DNA from: Artemia franciscana
Taxonomy: Eukaryota > Arthropoda > Branchiopoda > Anostraca > Artemiidae
Direction: 5' to 3'
Assembly (NCBI RefSeq): GCF_032884065.1
Contig: NC_088863.1
Span: 38,907,076-38,971,075, forward strand
DNA length: 64,000 bases
Within the stretch, counting starts at the first letter, position 1. The number at the start of each line of letters is the position of its first letter. This document shows, one piece after another, positions 11,761-23,850 of this stretch. The position numbers and the translations under genes were made by a program. The notes beneath the pieces are model-generated. The model saw only the letters and a list, made by a program, of their open reading frames with translations. It did no database searches and had not been told where the DNA came from.

Positions 11761-13499
11761 ACCAGCTGTATAATAGACGGGGACCAATAAAAACCCCAAG
11801 TGGAATTACGTACAATGAACAAAAGAGCCATTGCAAATGACTTAAACTCTTTTCTTATGATACGATCTGCCAAATGAGTAGAATTTACAAATTGCATGAG
11901 TAATTTTATTTTATGCAGAAATAACTGAGTGACTGCTTGATTATTTACACACCTCTTTTTTTACAAACGTTTGAAAGGCAGTGATTATTTAACCTTTTGT
12001 ACCAGAGGATTTTCCCATATGAATTTCAAACCACCCCTTCCCCTCGCACTTTATAGGGGGATTCCTATTTGAACTCGCTTCAAAGAGATTACCTATCTCC
12101 CTATGAGATATTAAATACAGGCTTTCATAGAAATTCACAGAGTACGGATATGAACAAAATCAGAACACAGAGTTGACTGGCTGTGTTCTGATTTGATGAT
12201 TTGATGAATTAATGTTGACTGAAAACATAATAAAACTTTGTTTAGTTTTAACTGATCTCCTGAAAAGTCTGTCTGATTTCAGACACAAGGGTAATTTATG
12301 ACCACGACGATATGTAAAAATTAGCGGCAGCAACAATTTTCAAACTGTCAGCGACAATAATCAAAACGTGCTGTAAAAGAAATATATGCATTTCAAATTC
12401 TCTCTCTTTTTTTACGTTAACTTTTCCGCTGTGATCCAAATTAAAAGAGTTTCAAATTAAGCTTCATCTGAAGATGAAGATAAAGTGTTTTTTTTTTTTT
12501 TTTTCAAATCAGTCTTGTATAGCTTAGCCTATTGTTTTCAAGAAGTGGGGCTGATCTATGCCTTTTCTTTCATTTTGAATTAAAAGAGCAAAATGTTCTG
12601 TAACAATAGCTTTCGAGCAGGCACACAAGTAGTTCCACATTTTCTTAAGAAGTTTTAAAATTTGTCTATTTTGACAAATCCCGCACCCCCTCAAAAATGT
12701 CCAGGACTTTGCGGGTTTATTTACACCAAGGTAAAATAGTAATACGACAATGAGCTTTTTATGCATTGATCAAGATATTTGAAGACAAAAAAGGGATAAA
12801 TCTAGTTCATAAGAATAGAAAAACCTTAAGAATTGCTTTAATTAAAGTTAGCCGATTTGGCGAGAAATTTAATCGATTGCTCTTTTTCGTTTCATCAATC
12901 AAAATTATCGAACTGTCAAAACAGAGTAGCCTAAAAAAAGATAAAGATTTTATGCGGTCAGTGTAATTATCAAGGAAAAAAGGCACCATTTCTTTGTTTT
13001 TAAGATATTAAAAACTTTTCAAATGTTTCACCTTCTTCATGAACGAGCACTGGAAAGGGATTATTAAAGCATCGTAAGGCGAAAGACATAATCACAGTTG
13101 TGTACATGATCGACCCTTAGCGAAGGGGTCGGGGAGGACCCAAATATAAAGTGCATTAAAGGTTGAATGGTATTCTTTTAACTTTAGAAGCCGTAAACTT
13201 AAAACAGACAACAAATTTTTATGTAATTCATTTTAAAACTTCATTCACTTTACGTACTTCAGACCTCTATAGAGGGCTATATTCTTTTGTAACAAAGCCA
13301 GGTAAAACTTCAATTTCAAAACCCTTTACACTGATTCCAGCTGATAAAAAAAAAAAATAAAAAATAAAAAGACCAGCTGATCATGGTAAAAAAGAAGTTA
13401 TTATGAAGAAGGATCTGGAATTCGCAATCTTGAGAAAGAAGCAAACGAAAAAAATAGATTTTTAGGTATTTGTATTTTAGCTGTATTCTAATATCTTAC
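11761..13499. other. Intron of the SxIP gene, left-hand part
   Basis: No recognised feature apart from a poly(T) tract at about 12488-12504 and a short A-rich tract near 13347-13370. Confidence 0.5.
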
Positions 13500-14116
13500 C
13501 AGTTTCTGTGCCACCTTCTTTGTCATTGAGCTAGGAGTCCTTGGCTTTGAATGGCTGGATGAAGCTTTTTTTGCAGAATTAGTAAAGTGGGGGGTTGTTG
13601 GTGGGGTTTTGTAAGTAACAGGTGTAGATTGCGCTGGCATTGGACAGGCTGTCTTCAAGTGCTGAGGATTCGTTTTCTCTTTTTTAACTGAATTCTTCCA
13701 TCTAAGAGGAGTGCTTACTGGCGTTGAAAATTTTTCTACTACTGGAGTATTGACATTCGGTTTTTCATTTTCCAAAGGAATACAGTTCTTTTCAGAATGA
13801 ATAGGCTTCATCTCCTCTGAACGGCCAACAGAGGAGACAACTTGCTCATCTTCCGGCTCTTCTTTGGTTGCACCTGGTAAAGACGGGCTAACACTAAGGA
13901 AAGATTCAAAAGGAACCGAGTTCAAAGAATCCCTTGGAGTTTCATAAGCTGTTGAAATTGAAATTGCAATATCCATGCCCTTGGTTGCTTCAGAGCTGAT
14001 TCCTAGAAGATGATTAAAATTGCTGCTTTTATCCGTCATATCAGCAATAGCAAGCAATTTCTCCATCCTTGTCATTGTGTCATCTAAATCTTTTATTGGT
14101 GAATATTGGGGTTTAC
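13500..14116 (-). CDS. SxIP-motif protein, exon b (205 codons plus 2 bases)
   Basis: Acceptor ATTACAG|GT at 14117, donor CTG|GTAAGA at 13499-13494, length 617. The two leading bases complete a Gly codon with the G left by exon 18686-18807; the 3' end is phase 0 and matches the next exon. The N-terminal part, KPQYSPIKDLDDTMTRMEK then LLAIADM, could form a short helix. The rest is low complexity and disordered-looking: acidic near EEPEDEQ, then Ser/Thr/Pro/Lys-rich. Proline-directed sites of CDK type are visible (YSPIK, STPLRWK, TPPTTP, SKPRTP). Function unknown; the composition suits a cell-cycle-regulated cytoskeletal or centrosomal protein, which is inference. An open frame starting at the internal ATG (14075) is only part of the exon. 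Confidence 0.75.
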
Positions 14117-14689
14117 CTGTAATATTGAGAATTTTAATAATTTAGATGAATAAGGGCACATCTTGGCACAGAGATAATACACTTTTAAAAACCCATCATA
14201 AAATCACGAATGATAATAATACCAGAAGCAACCTATAAATTCTCAAACATTCTGTACATTGCAACATTCTCACAGACAAAATTATGCACTAACAAAAAAA
14301 AAAATTAAAGGAAACCAAAATACATTATTAAATGCACTGGAAAGAAAATAAAAGAAGTAAACTGCTTTTACGTTAGTTTCATTAATAATGAAACTAATAT
14401 GTTATTAAACATACCTGTGCACGGGAAATTGGCTTACTTTTTTTTAGGGGGGGGGGGGTCAATCCACAATAATATCCAAAGCCCCTCCCCCAAAACAATG
14501 GGATACATTTACACATGATATCGGTTTTCTCCATCCTTAAGCACCCATTTCCTGAAAAATTCTCTGGTACTATCCCTCCTAAAATGTTGGTTTCGCATAC
14601 CGACTGTGAATCAATAATTTTAATAAAATGTATTTAGAAAAAACAAAAAGCCAATATTAATTTGTGGGCAAGTTAACATGAATCGTATG
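14117..14689. other. Intronic AT-rich DNA
   Basis: Contains a small palindrome TTAGTTTCATT/AATGAAACTAA at about 14374-14398 and homopolymer G near 14447. No gene seen. Confidence 0.5.
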
Positions 14690-14905
14690 ATAGCAGCTAC
14701 AAGGTCCGGGTCCACAAGGGATTATCTATAAGCAACATATTTGATACTGGTCTCAGACAGGGTTCCATACTCAGCCCCCTCCTGTCCATACTAGTTTAAA
14801 GTGATTTCCAATGTAGCAGCATTTCCATTTTCCAAATTGAATTTGCTAATGACTTGATAGTATGGTCTGCAGAAGGAGGCGTGGAAAAATCGTGCAAAAC
14901 ATCAG
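14690..14905 (+). pseudogene. Non-LTR reverse transcriptase core fragment
   Basis: In one plus-strand frame this reads KVRVHKGLSISNIFDTGLRQ, then GSILSPLLSILV, a stop, then FANDLIVWSAEGG. The LRQGS-LSPLL block followed by an FADDL-like block is RT motifs 4-5. The catalytic FADD is here FAND and there is a stop between the blocks, so it is inactive. Confidence 0.75.
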
Positions 14906-15229
14906 TTAAACCTTGGAGGAGTTAGCTGCCATTTCTACTGTATTTCCCCCTCCCCCATCTCAATGTTGAAAACAAAAGCAATCATGTTTAACAACAAGAT
15001 AAAAATCTTGCCACCAAGATCAATAATCAACAATATGGAAAGCGGGAACGAGAATGGACCAAAACAAGCAGGAGTATACCAAACCTGGGATTTGAGTTTG
15101 CAAGATCAAACTTCAAGCTTTCCTTCAGTCACTAGAAAATAGTCTTGGTCCTGTACTTGAGTCACTACCTTTAATCATAACTACTGACATCACAGATGTT
15201 TTAGTCAAGAAATAGAACACAGGAGTCAT

Positions 15230-15930
15230 TGATACAGCTAAGGAAATCTTGGTTAACAAACCGAAAACAGAGAAGCCGTGGATCACAGATAAAATTCCCG
15301 ATCAATATGACCAAAACGAAAGGTTTGCAACAAGGAGGGCCGGGAAAGCAGGGACATGTGTAAGCTAACACAATGAATAGTGAAAAAAAAAGATCCGAGC
15401 AGCCTTAAGAGACTACATACGCGAGATATGCGAATCCTGCGAGAATGACTTTAAATTAGGATAAACCATAGGATTCATAGAATAGTCAACGAACTTTCCA
15501 CAAAAAATTCACCACTGTGACTACCGTCCTGCATAAGGATGGTAGTCTCCTGAGTGACAGTGAGGCGATTAAAAAAAGGTGAGAAAGCCACTTTGAACAG
15601 AACTTGGATCCGCTACTTATCTGCGACACTCCTGTGATATCAGGATTTCCCTTGCGGAAATCGACCCTAGTCCCCCGCCTCTACTAAGTGAGGTAAAAGA
15701 GGCCATTCGTAGTCTCAAGAACAATAGCAGCTCCTACCCCTGATGGCATCTTTTCCGAACTGCTCAAAGTTGGATCCTTCTGCTAGAGGATATACTACAT
15801 AAAGTAACCGTCGCCATGTGGTAGACAACCCATTTCTCGAAAACTTGGGAGAAGTCGATTATTGTACTACTCCACAAGAAAAGCTCTAAAAATCAACAGC
15901 CAATAAGAGGTAAAATGCTCTGACACATGT
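15230..15930 (+). pseudogene. Non-LTR retrotransposon, linker and RT N-terminus fragment
   Basis: Translations include AKEILVNKPKTEKPWITDKI (endonuclease-RT linker), EVKEAIRSLKNNSSS with DGIFSELLKVG, and WEKSIIVLLHKKSSKNQQPI (RT fingers), with stops and frameshifts between. These match RTE/craniata-type pol. In an intact element this part comes before the RT core, but here it lies after the core fragment at 14690-14905, so at least two insertions or a rearrangement are involved. Confidence 0.7.
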
Positions 15931-16799
15931 AACGAACTGGCGAATAGCTCCTTATATACTCCTATCAACACTAACTATATCTTAGGTATGCCGTTGAATA
16001 CCAAAATAAAACCCTAAATCTAAAAAAAAAAAACGTTTCATTGCAATATGTGCATCAACAGAGTCTACTTTTCAAGTTGAACTTCAAGTTTTTTAAATTC
16101 AGTACATTCAATTTCTTTATAAAGATTATAGCGAAAATTAGCCTGATTTAAAAAAAGGGGGGGGGGTTAAAACACCACCAAAAACGGATGTGATCATGGT
16201 TGAAGTTATTCAACAAAATTCAAAACATCTTATGATCATAAGCCTACTATCTACAAAACTAAATATTTTATATTTTTCCAGAGAAGTATGGTCACGCTTA
16301 TGCTTCTTTTCCTCAGGGACTATTGTATTGAATTAGTTGTTAATAGATTATTGTGAGAAGTGTCAGGTGAACAGAAATTTTAAGTTTTAGCGCCCTTTTT
16401 AAAAACAAAAGAGATTGCATTCAAGCAGAGAACCAATTTCTGCCAATTGTCCTGCAAAACTACATCTTTGGCCTTAAGGACCAAAATGCAATTGAGCAAG
16501 AGTTCAACGACAGCCAATCAGCTTAAAACTACCAAAAAGATATTTATATAGACCGTCTATGTCAAAAACCACGTTGGTGCATGAAGCCACACTTATCCCT
16601 AAACACAAAGGCAGTCCATAAAAACAAACTGTTGTCACATATACCATTTATTCGATGAAACTAACTCTTACATAGCATTTCAAAGTTCTGCACCAGCTTT
16701 AGGGTGAACTAATAATACCACTGCCAAAAAGTTACTGCAGCGCTAAGCTGCTTGAGGCCAAGACAGTTACGCAAACTCCTACTACATCCAAATGTACGA
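15931..16799. other. Intronic DNA, no feature recognised
   Basis: AT-rich, with homopolymer G near 16158-16167 and A-rich runs. No exon or structured repeat seen. Confidence 0.5.
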
Positions 16800-17740
16800 T
16801 ATTCAAAGCCCCCCTCTTTTCTCCCTCTAAAGAAGTTCCCAAGAATTCCCTCTTTTCTTCTCTTATGACATCCTTTCACCCCATTCAGGAACGACCCGCT
16901 TTTTGCTTCGCTCTAGACGATGGGCTGATCAGGACAATCGCTGAAATCTGTCATTTTTATACACAGAACATGCCCTAGTGATCTCATCCCTTCTCTCTGT
17001 CTAGCCTAGAAAGCGGGATCAAACCACAATTTTCGTACAGCTTACTATTGTAGATAGGGTCAGTGAGTCGGGTACCCAAAACAATACGCAGACAATTTCT
17101 ATGGAAAATATCTAGCGACTCCCCTTCCGTTTTTCAAAGCGACCACGCTTCAGTACCATAATAGACCGCTACTATCACTTTAGCCCCCAATATTCTAATC
17201 TTGGTTTCTAGACTTATCTTCCTATTCTTCCAAGTTTTTTTTTATTGTGTAAAATACCTTGGGTCTTGGCTATTCTACTTTTAACACCTTCACTGCAACT
17301 ACCACCCTTACTAATAATACTGCCTAGTTAAGTGAAGCTGTCCACTTGATCGAACTTCTCGTTACCCAACATTCACTTTTCTTCACTTATTCCTATTCTT
17401 TTACCTTCACTTATTCCTAGTTTTAGTGACTTAATCTTCTTGAGATTAATTTCCAAATCTATTATCGCACCCTGAACCCACAAAACCTCCAAAAGTGCAG
17501 TCATTTTGTTAACATTTTCAGCTAGGATGCTTTAAACATAACATCAGCATAGCATTAGTCTAAAAGAGTTTTACTCTCCCATTTGATTTCGTGTTCTGCC
17601 ATTGCCTATGCTGTGCTTCTTAGGACAAAACCCATCAAAATGATCCATGTAAACGGGGATAGAGCACAGCCCTGCTTAACTCCTGATTTAATTAGAAACC
17701 AGCTACTAATACCACTTCCTACCTTAACCAGAGCAATGTT
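16800..17740 (-). pseudogene. Non-LTR retrotransposon RT to C-terminus fragment
   Basis: On the minus strand, from about 17735 downward: GSGISSWFLIKSGVKQGCAL then SPFTWIILMGFVLRSTAQAM, later CYADVMF in place of the YADD box, then VALKNGRG-VARYF, a CFGYP-H segment and a final GHVLCIKM. This is the usual order of RT palm, catalytic loop, thumb and C-terminal GHVLRM motif of RTE/craniata-like pol. Many stops; the catalytic YADD is YADV. The plus-strand open frame at 17583-17819 is a shadow. Confidence 0.75.
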
Positions 17741-18685
17741 ATCCTCGTATGCTACAATATCCTCGCTAATATCTAATACAGCTCATATAAGAAGCCCAAA
17801 AACTTGGAATGGCAGCTAAAATTTGGGTACAATTTGTACAACTGTCAAAAATGCTGGTAGGTCAATTTTACAATGTTGTTATAAAATCCCTTTTAGCCAC
17901 TGACTGGAGTGGTTGCACTTGTATTTGGAATTTAATTACATCCCAGATAAGATTAGTAAGCCATCCTGCTAATGATATTGAAAACTGACCAGAACTAGTT
18001 TTATTTTTTAAGCGAAAGCAAGAATGATTTGAAAACTTAAAATAAAAGGTTTGTGTTAAATAAGGGGATTACCACCTCCTCAACCCCCAACTCATTAAGC
18101 TAAGGTTTGATTTATTTCACCCAATGCTTTCAGAACAAAAGCTCAAACACAAGAAAAATTTGATAATATTTTCCTTTTTTCACAAATCCTCAAGAATAAA
18201 GAATGAAGGCACGGCACTTATTTATTACTCCTTGCTTTAAACATTAAGTTCTAAATTAGAACATTTCAAAAGTAATCAGTAAAAAAACAAATGCAATTAC
18301 CAATTAGTGAAATTCTTTCAGTAAAGCATTTGTTGAGCTTTACTGTAAAGAGCAGAGAGTTGATGGGTGGAGGACTCCCTTCCGTTTGTTTTAAGTGTTA
18401 ACATTGTTCTTGGCTTTAATTAAAAATATTTTATTATTTTACTAATTTTCCATGGGACAAGGTAGAAAATTAAAAAAAAAACAATAATAGCAAATCTGTG
18501 TTCAGCAAAGTTGTGCTGCATATAGAGAACAACAAATAAACCCAGTGGCATCAAATTAATTACATTTTAATGACCTGCTTCACCCTGAATTGAGAGAATG
18601 TCCATCAAATACGGTTTAAATAGCTCAGTTTTACAATAAAACCAACGTTTAAAATTCAGTGTTGATGTTTTTTCCAGTACCATAC
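17741..18685. other. Intronic DNA, no feature recognised
   Basis: AT-rich; nothing convincing on either strand. Confidence 0.5.
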
Positions 18686-18807
18686 CTGCTTCACCAATAA
18701 TGTTAGCATTTATGCCTTCTTCAACTCTTCCTTGCTCATTCAAATAGCCCATACAACTTCCAACAGTTTGTTCTGGAGCTTCTCTCTGACTAATAGATGA
18801 CCCATTC
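18686..18807 (-). CDS. SxIP-motif protein, exon a (about 40 codons)
   Basis: Acceptor TTTTTTTATTTAAG|G at 18808 and donor GAAGCAG|GTATGG at 18685, length 122 (1 + 120 + 1). The last base, G, joins the GT of exon 14116 to make Gly, giving NIIGEA-G-KPQYSP across the junction. This phase match, together with good splice sites, is the main evidence that it is an exon. It encodes NGSSISQREAPEQTVGSCMG followed by a polar, acidic segment. No domain seen. Upstream exons were not found in the window. Confidence 0.6.
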
Positions 18808-21151
18808 CTTAAATAAAAAAAAAATATATCCAGAGATTTAAAAACCATTGATACATTGTGATTAGGACATCACTTGTTAATTACCAATACTATTATGGGT
18901 TCACTGCATGTATACTCACAAATATGGGTCAACTGAAAGCAATTGCTTATTTCTTGATATCTCAAAGTGGATAAGAATTCACCTTTATGCAGACTTAAAA
19001 TAACACATAAAATACAAAAGAAAAGTAAAATAATAGCTGAAGCTTCAAAGAAGAGATTTGAGAATGAACTATTTTTTGCAACTTCTTCCCTATATGGAGG
19101 GAGTTTCTTTGGAGTAATCTTAGGGGGATGAAGCCAAATTCACATGAAGCATGGATGGTCTTGATGCCAATGTACACGTTTCATTGGGACAGTCTCTCAG
19201 ATGACAACGTCACAACCCAAAAACTGGAATAGTATCACCCGTTCTGTCAACAGCAAACAACCAATAACATATTAAAAAAAAATACGTCTTCAGAGGTAAT
19301 AATGGCAGGGATTGACACTTGTCATATCTCCAGGCAAAGGTTAAGTTTTGAGGAGATACCAAATCTTGTCTTGGACAAGACATCTTGTCTTGAAATGGTC
19401 AAAAGTTTTTGATAATTTGAAACAGAAATCCATGAGAAGAAAATAACTAACAAAAAAAATGTTATAAATGCGTTTAAAAAAGAAATAAAAAAATCTAAAA
19501 TTTCATTTGATTGTTGCAGTTAGCCTAGATTCCTATGGATGGGGGGTAATGACAGAATTTATCTTTGCTGGTGGCCGGCGTTTGCCCCCTGGAAAATACC
19601 CCCCCCCCCCGTGGGTGGTTGGTCTCAATTCACTTCTGACTTATAAAAAGGACTAGAACTTTCAATTTCTGATCTAATGAACACCCTCTTAAGTTTCTGC
19701 GACCATGAGGTTGAGCTGTGGATGGAGAAGGGGCAGTCCTCTTCCTACACAAAATAAATTACGCTTGTTTTGGGGTTTAATGCTACTCTTTACATTCATA
19801 ATAAAAGCATACACTGGAAATATTCCCAAAAACCATAAGGGAGTGTATATTAATTTTACATTTTTGATGCGTTTTTTAAGTTCCTTTTGTACTCCCCCCT
19901 AAAGAAATACCTCCTCCCCCAAAAAAATCCTAGTTATGGGCTTGGTGATTATATATCATTTTCTACCTCAATACTCTCCTCATCATTCCCTTACAACTAA
20001 TTCTGTATTTATCTGATGACTCAATGAGAGCTGGGATGTTTTGGCATCAAAGTGCACCCTTTGAGGTACCTCCCTTCCTCCCTGACTACAAAAAAAAATC
20101 ATTGAATCCCATTATAGAAGCTCAAGTACCTTTTTAAGTTTTGTAATTTGTCCAGTGCTTGCAGATAGTATTTGTTATTGGGAAACATGCAAACATTTTT
20201 TGCGGGGGAGCTTTCAGTGGGAGGGGGGATTGTCTGGTGGAAATTTCAGGGGGAATTTGGGAATAATTTCGTTTCAGCGGGGATATATTTTCCATGATGG
20301 GGAGAGGGGGGTTCGGGTCATTTTCTGGGAGGGTAAACGTCTAGAACCATCTTTGCCAATTAATTTTCAATGAATAGTAAACAAGAAAGCTTTGAGACAT
20401 ATGGTATTTCTATCAAATCAAGGTAGTTATCAAGGTGGATCTGTTCTAAGACTGAGGATTGGAATGAAGGGGTCTGAGTACTTGCTTGATTGAGGCCAAT
20501 ATTACATATCAGAAACTGAAAGGGCTATTACAGGAGAATAATACTAGTGACAAGAATTATATTTTTAATCCCCAAAAAAGCCGACAGGCTCAAAGAGAGA
20601 GTACACCAAAAAGAGAAGAAATAAAACTCGTTCAGAACAGACTTTACTGTTTAGAAAATAAGGACATCCTTTGCAACCAGCAAGCTTGGATGTATACCAT
20701 TAGCATCCATGGTGCTTTGTGTTAGGCAAGGAATTACACTGAGACAAAAGATATTTGTGTATTTTCACTCAGCCAGGGGGTTGTTTCTACATACTTTTGG
20801 CGTATGCTGACTGTTTGAACAGCCTGTTAGCTATTCCTCTAAGCTATCTTTTGCCATGAAAGGAGATTTTTTAAGTTAATTTTTTTGTTTTTTGAGTAAG
20901 GATGTGGCAAATCGTTATTTGTAAAAACTATACAAAGCAAAAGAAAAAGCTCTAAGATGATGAAATCAGATCAAACACAAAAGTAGAAGCTGCTGGCTAT
21001 CTTTTTTTAATAACAAATTAGGATAATAGACCATTGTTCATTGTCCAATTCCAACCAATTAATCACTGAAAAATTTTAGGTTTCTGACAAATTTTTGTCA
21101 ATCTTCCATTTTTTGCTGCTTGCCTCTTCAGAATTTGATGCTTGTTTTTCA
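18808..21151. other. Unassigned DNA between the SxIP gene and the YqaJ pseudogene
   Basis: Includes a G-rich patch at about 20195-20340 with phrases such as GGGGGAAATTTCAGGGGG and ATTTTCCATGATGGGG. It resembles, inverted, the C-rich patch at about 63715-63800, so it is likely a dispersed repeat. Otherwise nothing recognised. Confidence 0.4.
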
Positions 21152-21653
21152 TTAGTAACTAGAAATGACTGCTTGTTTTTGATCTATGGTTATTGTGTCA
21201 TATGCTTGCTCTCTGATTTCTAGGCTACTATCCTCTCTTGAGTCAACTATTTCAGGCAACAAGCAAGCCATCCAAAAACGCTCAAGTTTCGGAAATACAT
21301 TTCCCTGGTACTGCTTTGATTGTTTGACAATTATTATTTTCTAGTCTTCTTGATTATTGTAGACCAGCAGATGACATTGTTCTTGATTAGTGATCTCTAG
21401 CTGGCCTTGAATTTGGCTATAGTTTTTGTGGTTTACTTTTAGCTGGAGTCCTTAACTAGTCATCTTAAGAAAGAATCCCTTTATTAGGCTTTTGATACAT
21501 GCTTTGTCCTCTACAGTTTTTCCTTGTGGTATGTTATGTACTGTCTTTACTTCAGTTGATGTTTCATTGGGCAACATTTCATCTAAAGACGTAGCCAAAT
21601 ATTGGCATGTTGGGTGGACTGAAAGTCCAATGTTATTACCCTTAGTAATTGGC

Positions 21654-21691
<38 letters not shown>

Positions 21692-22701
21692 GTAAAATGT
21701 AAGAGCTACTTCTTCTAATTGATTTCCCTTTATCATTTCAGCTGAGTAATAGTTGCTGCTGCTGCTCTAGATGTCTCTTACAACAGAGCCTGTTTTAGTG
21801 AATTCTTTCTAAGAAGTTATCCAATAAAAAAAAGTACTTATGATTTTTTGCTTCTTTCATAAATCCGTTGTTCATTGGAAGATTGCCCTTCTTTGTCTTC
21901 TCATAGATCTGCTGCAAAGCAGCTTGATTGTAGTTCAGAAAAGTTTCTGTATATGTGGCCTTGGTAGCTTCCAGCTCCTCTGGTTTCATATCAAGTCGGT
22001 TACACTTGGGCTCATAATCAAGAACTCCAGAAAAGCTTTGATTACTTGTCCTTTTAGCCTGATATCTACCACCCATTGAAAGGTAGTATTGCTTTGAGTT
22101 TCTTCTCAACTGTGCTCAAAGTCTGCTGGTCTTCTTGCAGTACTGCTTCATTAGTTTTGCTGGGCTAGAGCTGAAGGCTTTTTTCCAGGTATTGCTCTGC
22201 CATTTAGGGCCTATTGAATAAGAAAGACTTATTCAATAAGTATAAGGCTCTATTTATACATGCATGGTATACCTGGCGTTTTGAACAACTAATTTGCTTT
22301 CCATGACAAAACTTCACAGCTACAGATAAATAGTTCACTGCAAGATTGGTTGTTGAATCCATGCAGAGCATGTCTGCTTTCCGGCACATGATTTCAGTAC
22401 CAGCTTGTATGTCTTGAAGAACTTCTATGGGTATACTTCTCCATCTATCCTCTGCTAGGCTCCCTTTGGGTAATCCAACTTTCTTTGGACAAGCATAATC
22501 ACATTTTGCATGACTCCCAATAGCATGCTTGGGACCTCTTTGGAGCAGGTGTCTCAGGTTCTCAGCTGTACCTTGGTCTTCTGAGTTCTTCTTTATTGCT
22601 CCCTGAAGGCTTTTTGTAAGTTTTTGGATTGTATTATTAGGTAAAACTTTAGCATATATTCCTTTTTTGCTTTGACAAGGCAGTGGAGGTATTTTGGACA
22701 T
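21152..22701 (-). pseudogene. YqaJ-type nuclease (viral recombinase fold) protein, decayed
   Basis: An intronless remnant of about 515 codons in at least three frames. The N-terminal part (22701-22204) runs from MSKIPPLPCQSKKG to MDSTTNLAVNYLSVAVKFCH, like the N-terminal region of TE- or virus-derived arthropod proteins that carry YqaJ. The middle (22109-21795) has LDYEPKC and TKATYTETF. The YqaJ core follows: GLSVHPTCQYLATSLDEM (about 21575-21628), TEVKTVHNIPQGKTVEDKA, then LKVNHKNYSQIQGQLEITN (QGQ at about 21401-21412) and LLPEIVDSRED; a stop is at 21152. YqaJ-family enzymes are lambda-exonuclease-like, with Asp, Glu-x-Lys and Gln catalytic positions, all recognisable here (D at about 21583, EVK at about 21553, QGQ). 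Breaks: two frameshifts, a TAA at 21452-21454 and a 30-base poly(A) run inside. Likely a mobile-element relic. Confidence 0.75.
21661..21690. repeat. Poly(T)30 tract (poly(A) on the coding strand)
   Basis: Homopolymer inside the YqaJ remnant, giving a poly-Lys run in one frame. Probably slippage expansion of an A-rich codon run. Confidence 0.95.
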
Positions 22702-22709
22702 TCACAGTA

Positions 22710-22731
22710 ATATATATATATATATATATAT
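22710..22731. repeat. (TA)11
   Basis: Short TA array just upstream of the YqaJ remnant start. Confidence 0.95.
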
Positions 22732-23092
22732 AGTAGGGTAACAGTCTAGAAGTACTACTCTTCTAAAGGACACATCTTAATAGAATAAAAGTAGGACCAA
22801 CAGATTCCTTACTTTAGGCTCCTTTTCAATTTTAGCAATTGCTAAAATTGCTAAAATAGCCCTGTTAAATAGTCTCACATATTCTCCTAATGATATATTT
22901 CTCAATTAATTCATTCAAGTCATATTTCATGGATTCTTTGTTAAATATGGTTAACGCAGACCATATTGGGGGGCTTGTCAGAAGACTGACCATGGTATTT
23001 AGAAAGAGCATAAGGAATCTAATTGTACTGCTTTTATTTTATTAAGATGTTTCTTTCTGAAGAGTGGTACTTCTAGACTGTTACCTATACTA
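22731..23092. repeat. Inverted-repeat element, about 360 bp
   Basis: The left arm (22731-22765) has GGTAACAGTCTAGAAGTACT, and the right arm (23056-23092) has the complement GTACTTCTAGACTGTTACC. The arms are about 34 bp with a few differences. No transposase-like coding between them. MITE-like. Confidence 0.6.
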
Positions 23093-23428
23093 GGGCTATA
23101 TCTGAGACCATCAGGAGACTGGAGGGAAACAAACTGCCAGAAAAGCAGCCATGATATTTTGAAAGAGCATAAAAGGTCACTATATACAAGGTTCCTTAAT
23201 GGACATAGTGACATGGTGAACAAACAACTTGATTCTTTTTGTATTCTCTTTATAAATACACTGATCGATTCCCTTTCAAACACCCCTCCCCTCCCCACCT
23301 GATGGTCCTACATATAGCACAAGGAATATCTAGAAACTAAAAGAAAACAACAAAATCATTACTTTATGATATCCAAGATGTTTCTACTAATCAAATTATC
23401 ATGTTTCCTTCCATTATTATACACTTTT

Positions 23429-23850
23429 AAAATCATTTCAAATAATATTTTTGTAAATTATGCAATCAATCACACATGAAGATAAACTAAAAACCAAAAA
23501 GAGAAACAATTTAATATAGGAATTAAAATGTATGACTGTCTTCATGTAATGAAGAAATCCATTATGAGGGCTATAAAGTGACCATCAGGTAGCAACAGGA
23601 GTGCATTTGAAAGCAAATTGATTAAACAAATTTCATGTTATACAATTTCAAATCATTTCAAATAGAATATTGTAGATTATGCACTCAACAGCTCAGAGAG
23701 ATAAACTGAAAACCAAAAAAAAGATAAACAATTTAATACAGGAGTTAAAAGGTATGACTATCTTAAAGTAATGAAGGAATTCATTATTAGGGCTATTAAG
23801 TAACCATCAGGTAGGGAGTTGGGCACATTTTCCAAGTAAATTGATTAGAT
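23429..23850. repeat. Diverged direct tandem duplication, about 220-bp unit
   Basis: Unit 1 (about 23429-23648) and unit 2 (about 23649-23850) both start AAATCATTTCAAATA. They share GATAAACT-AAAACCAAAAA, ACAATTTAATA-AGGA and GTAACCATCAGGTAG-like landmarks (TGACCATCAGGTAG in unit 1) in the same order. Confidence 0.75.

Noticed and set aside
20155..20373. Gly/Trp-rich plus-strand frame
   Set aside because: Lies in a G-rich repeat patch with a relative at 63.7 kb; composition explains it.
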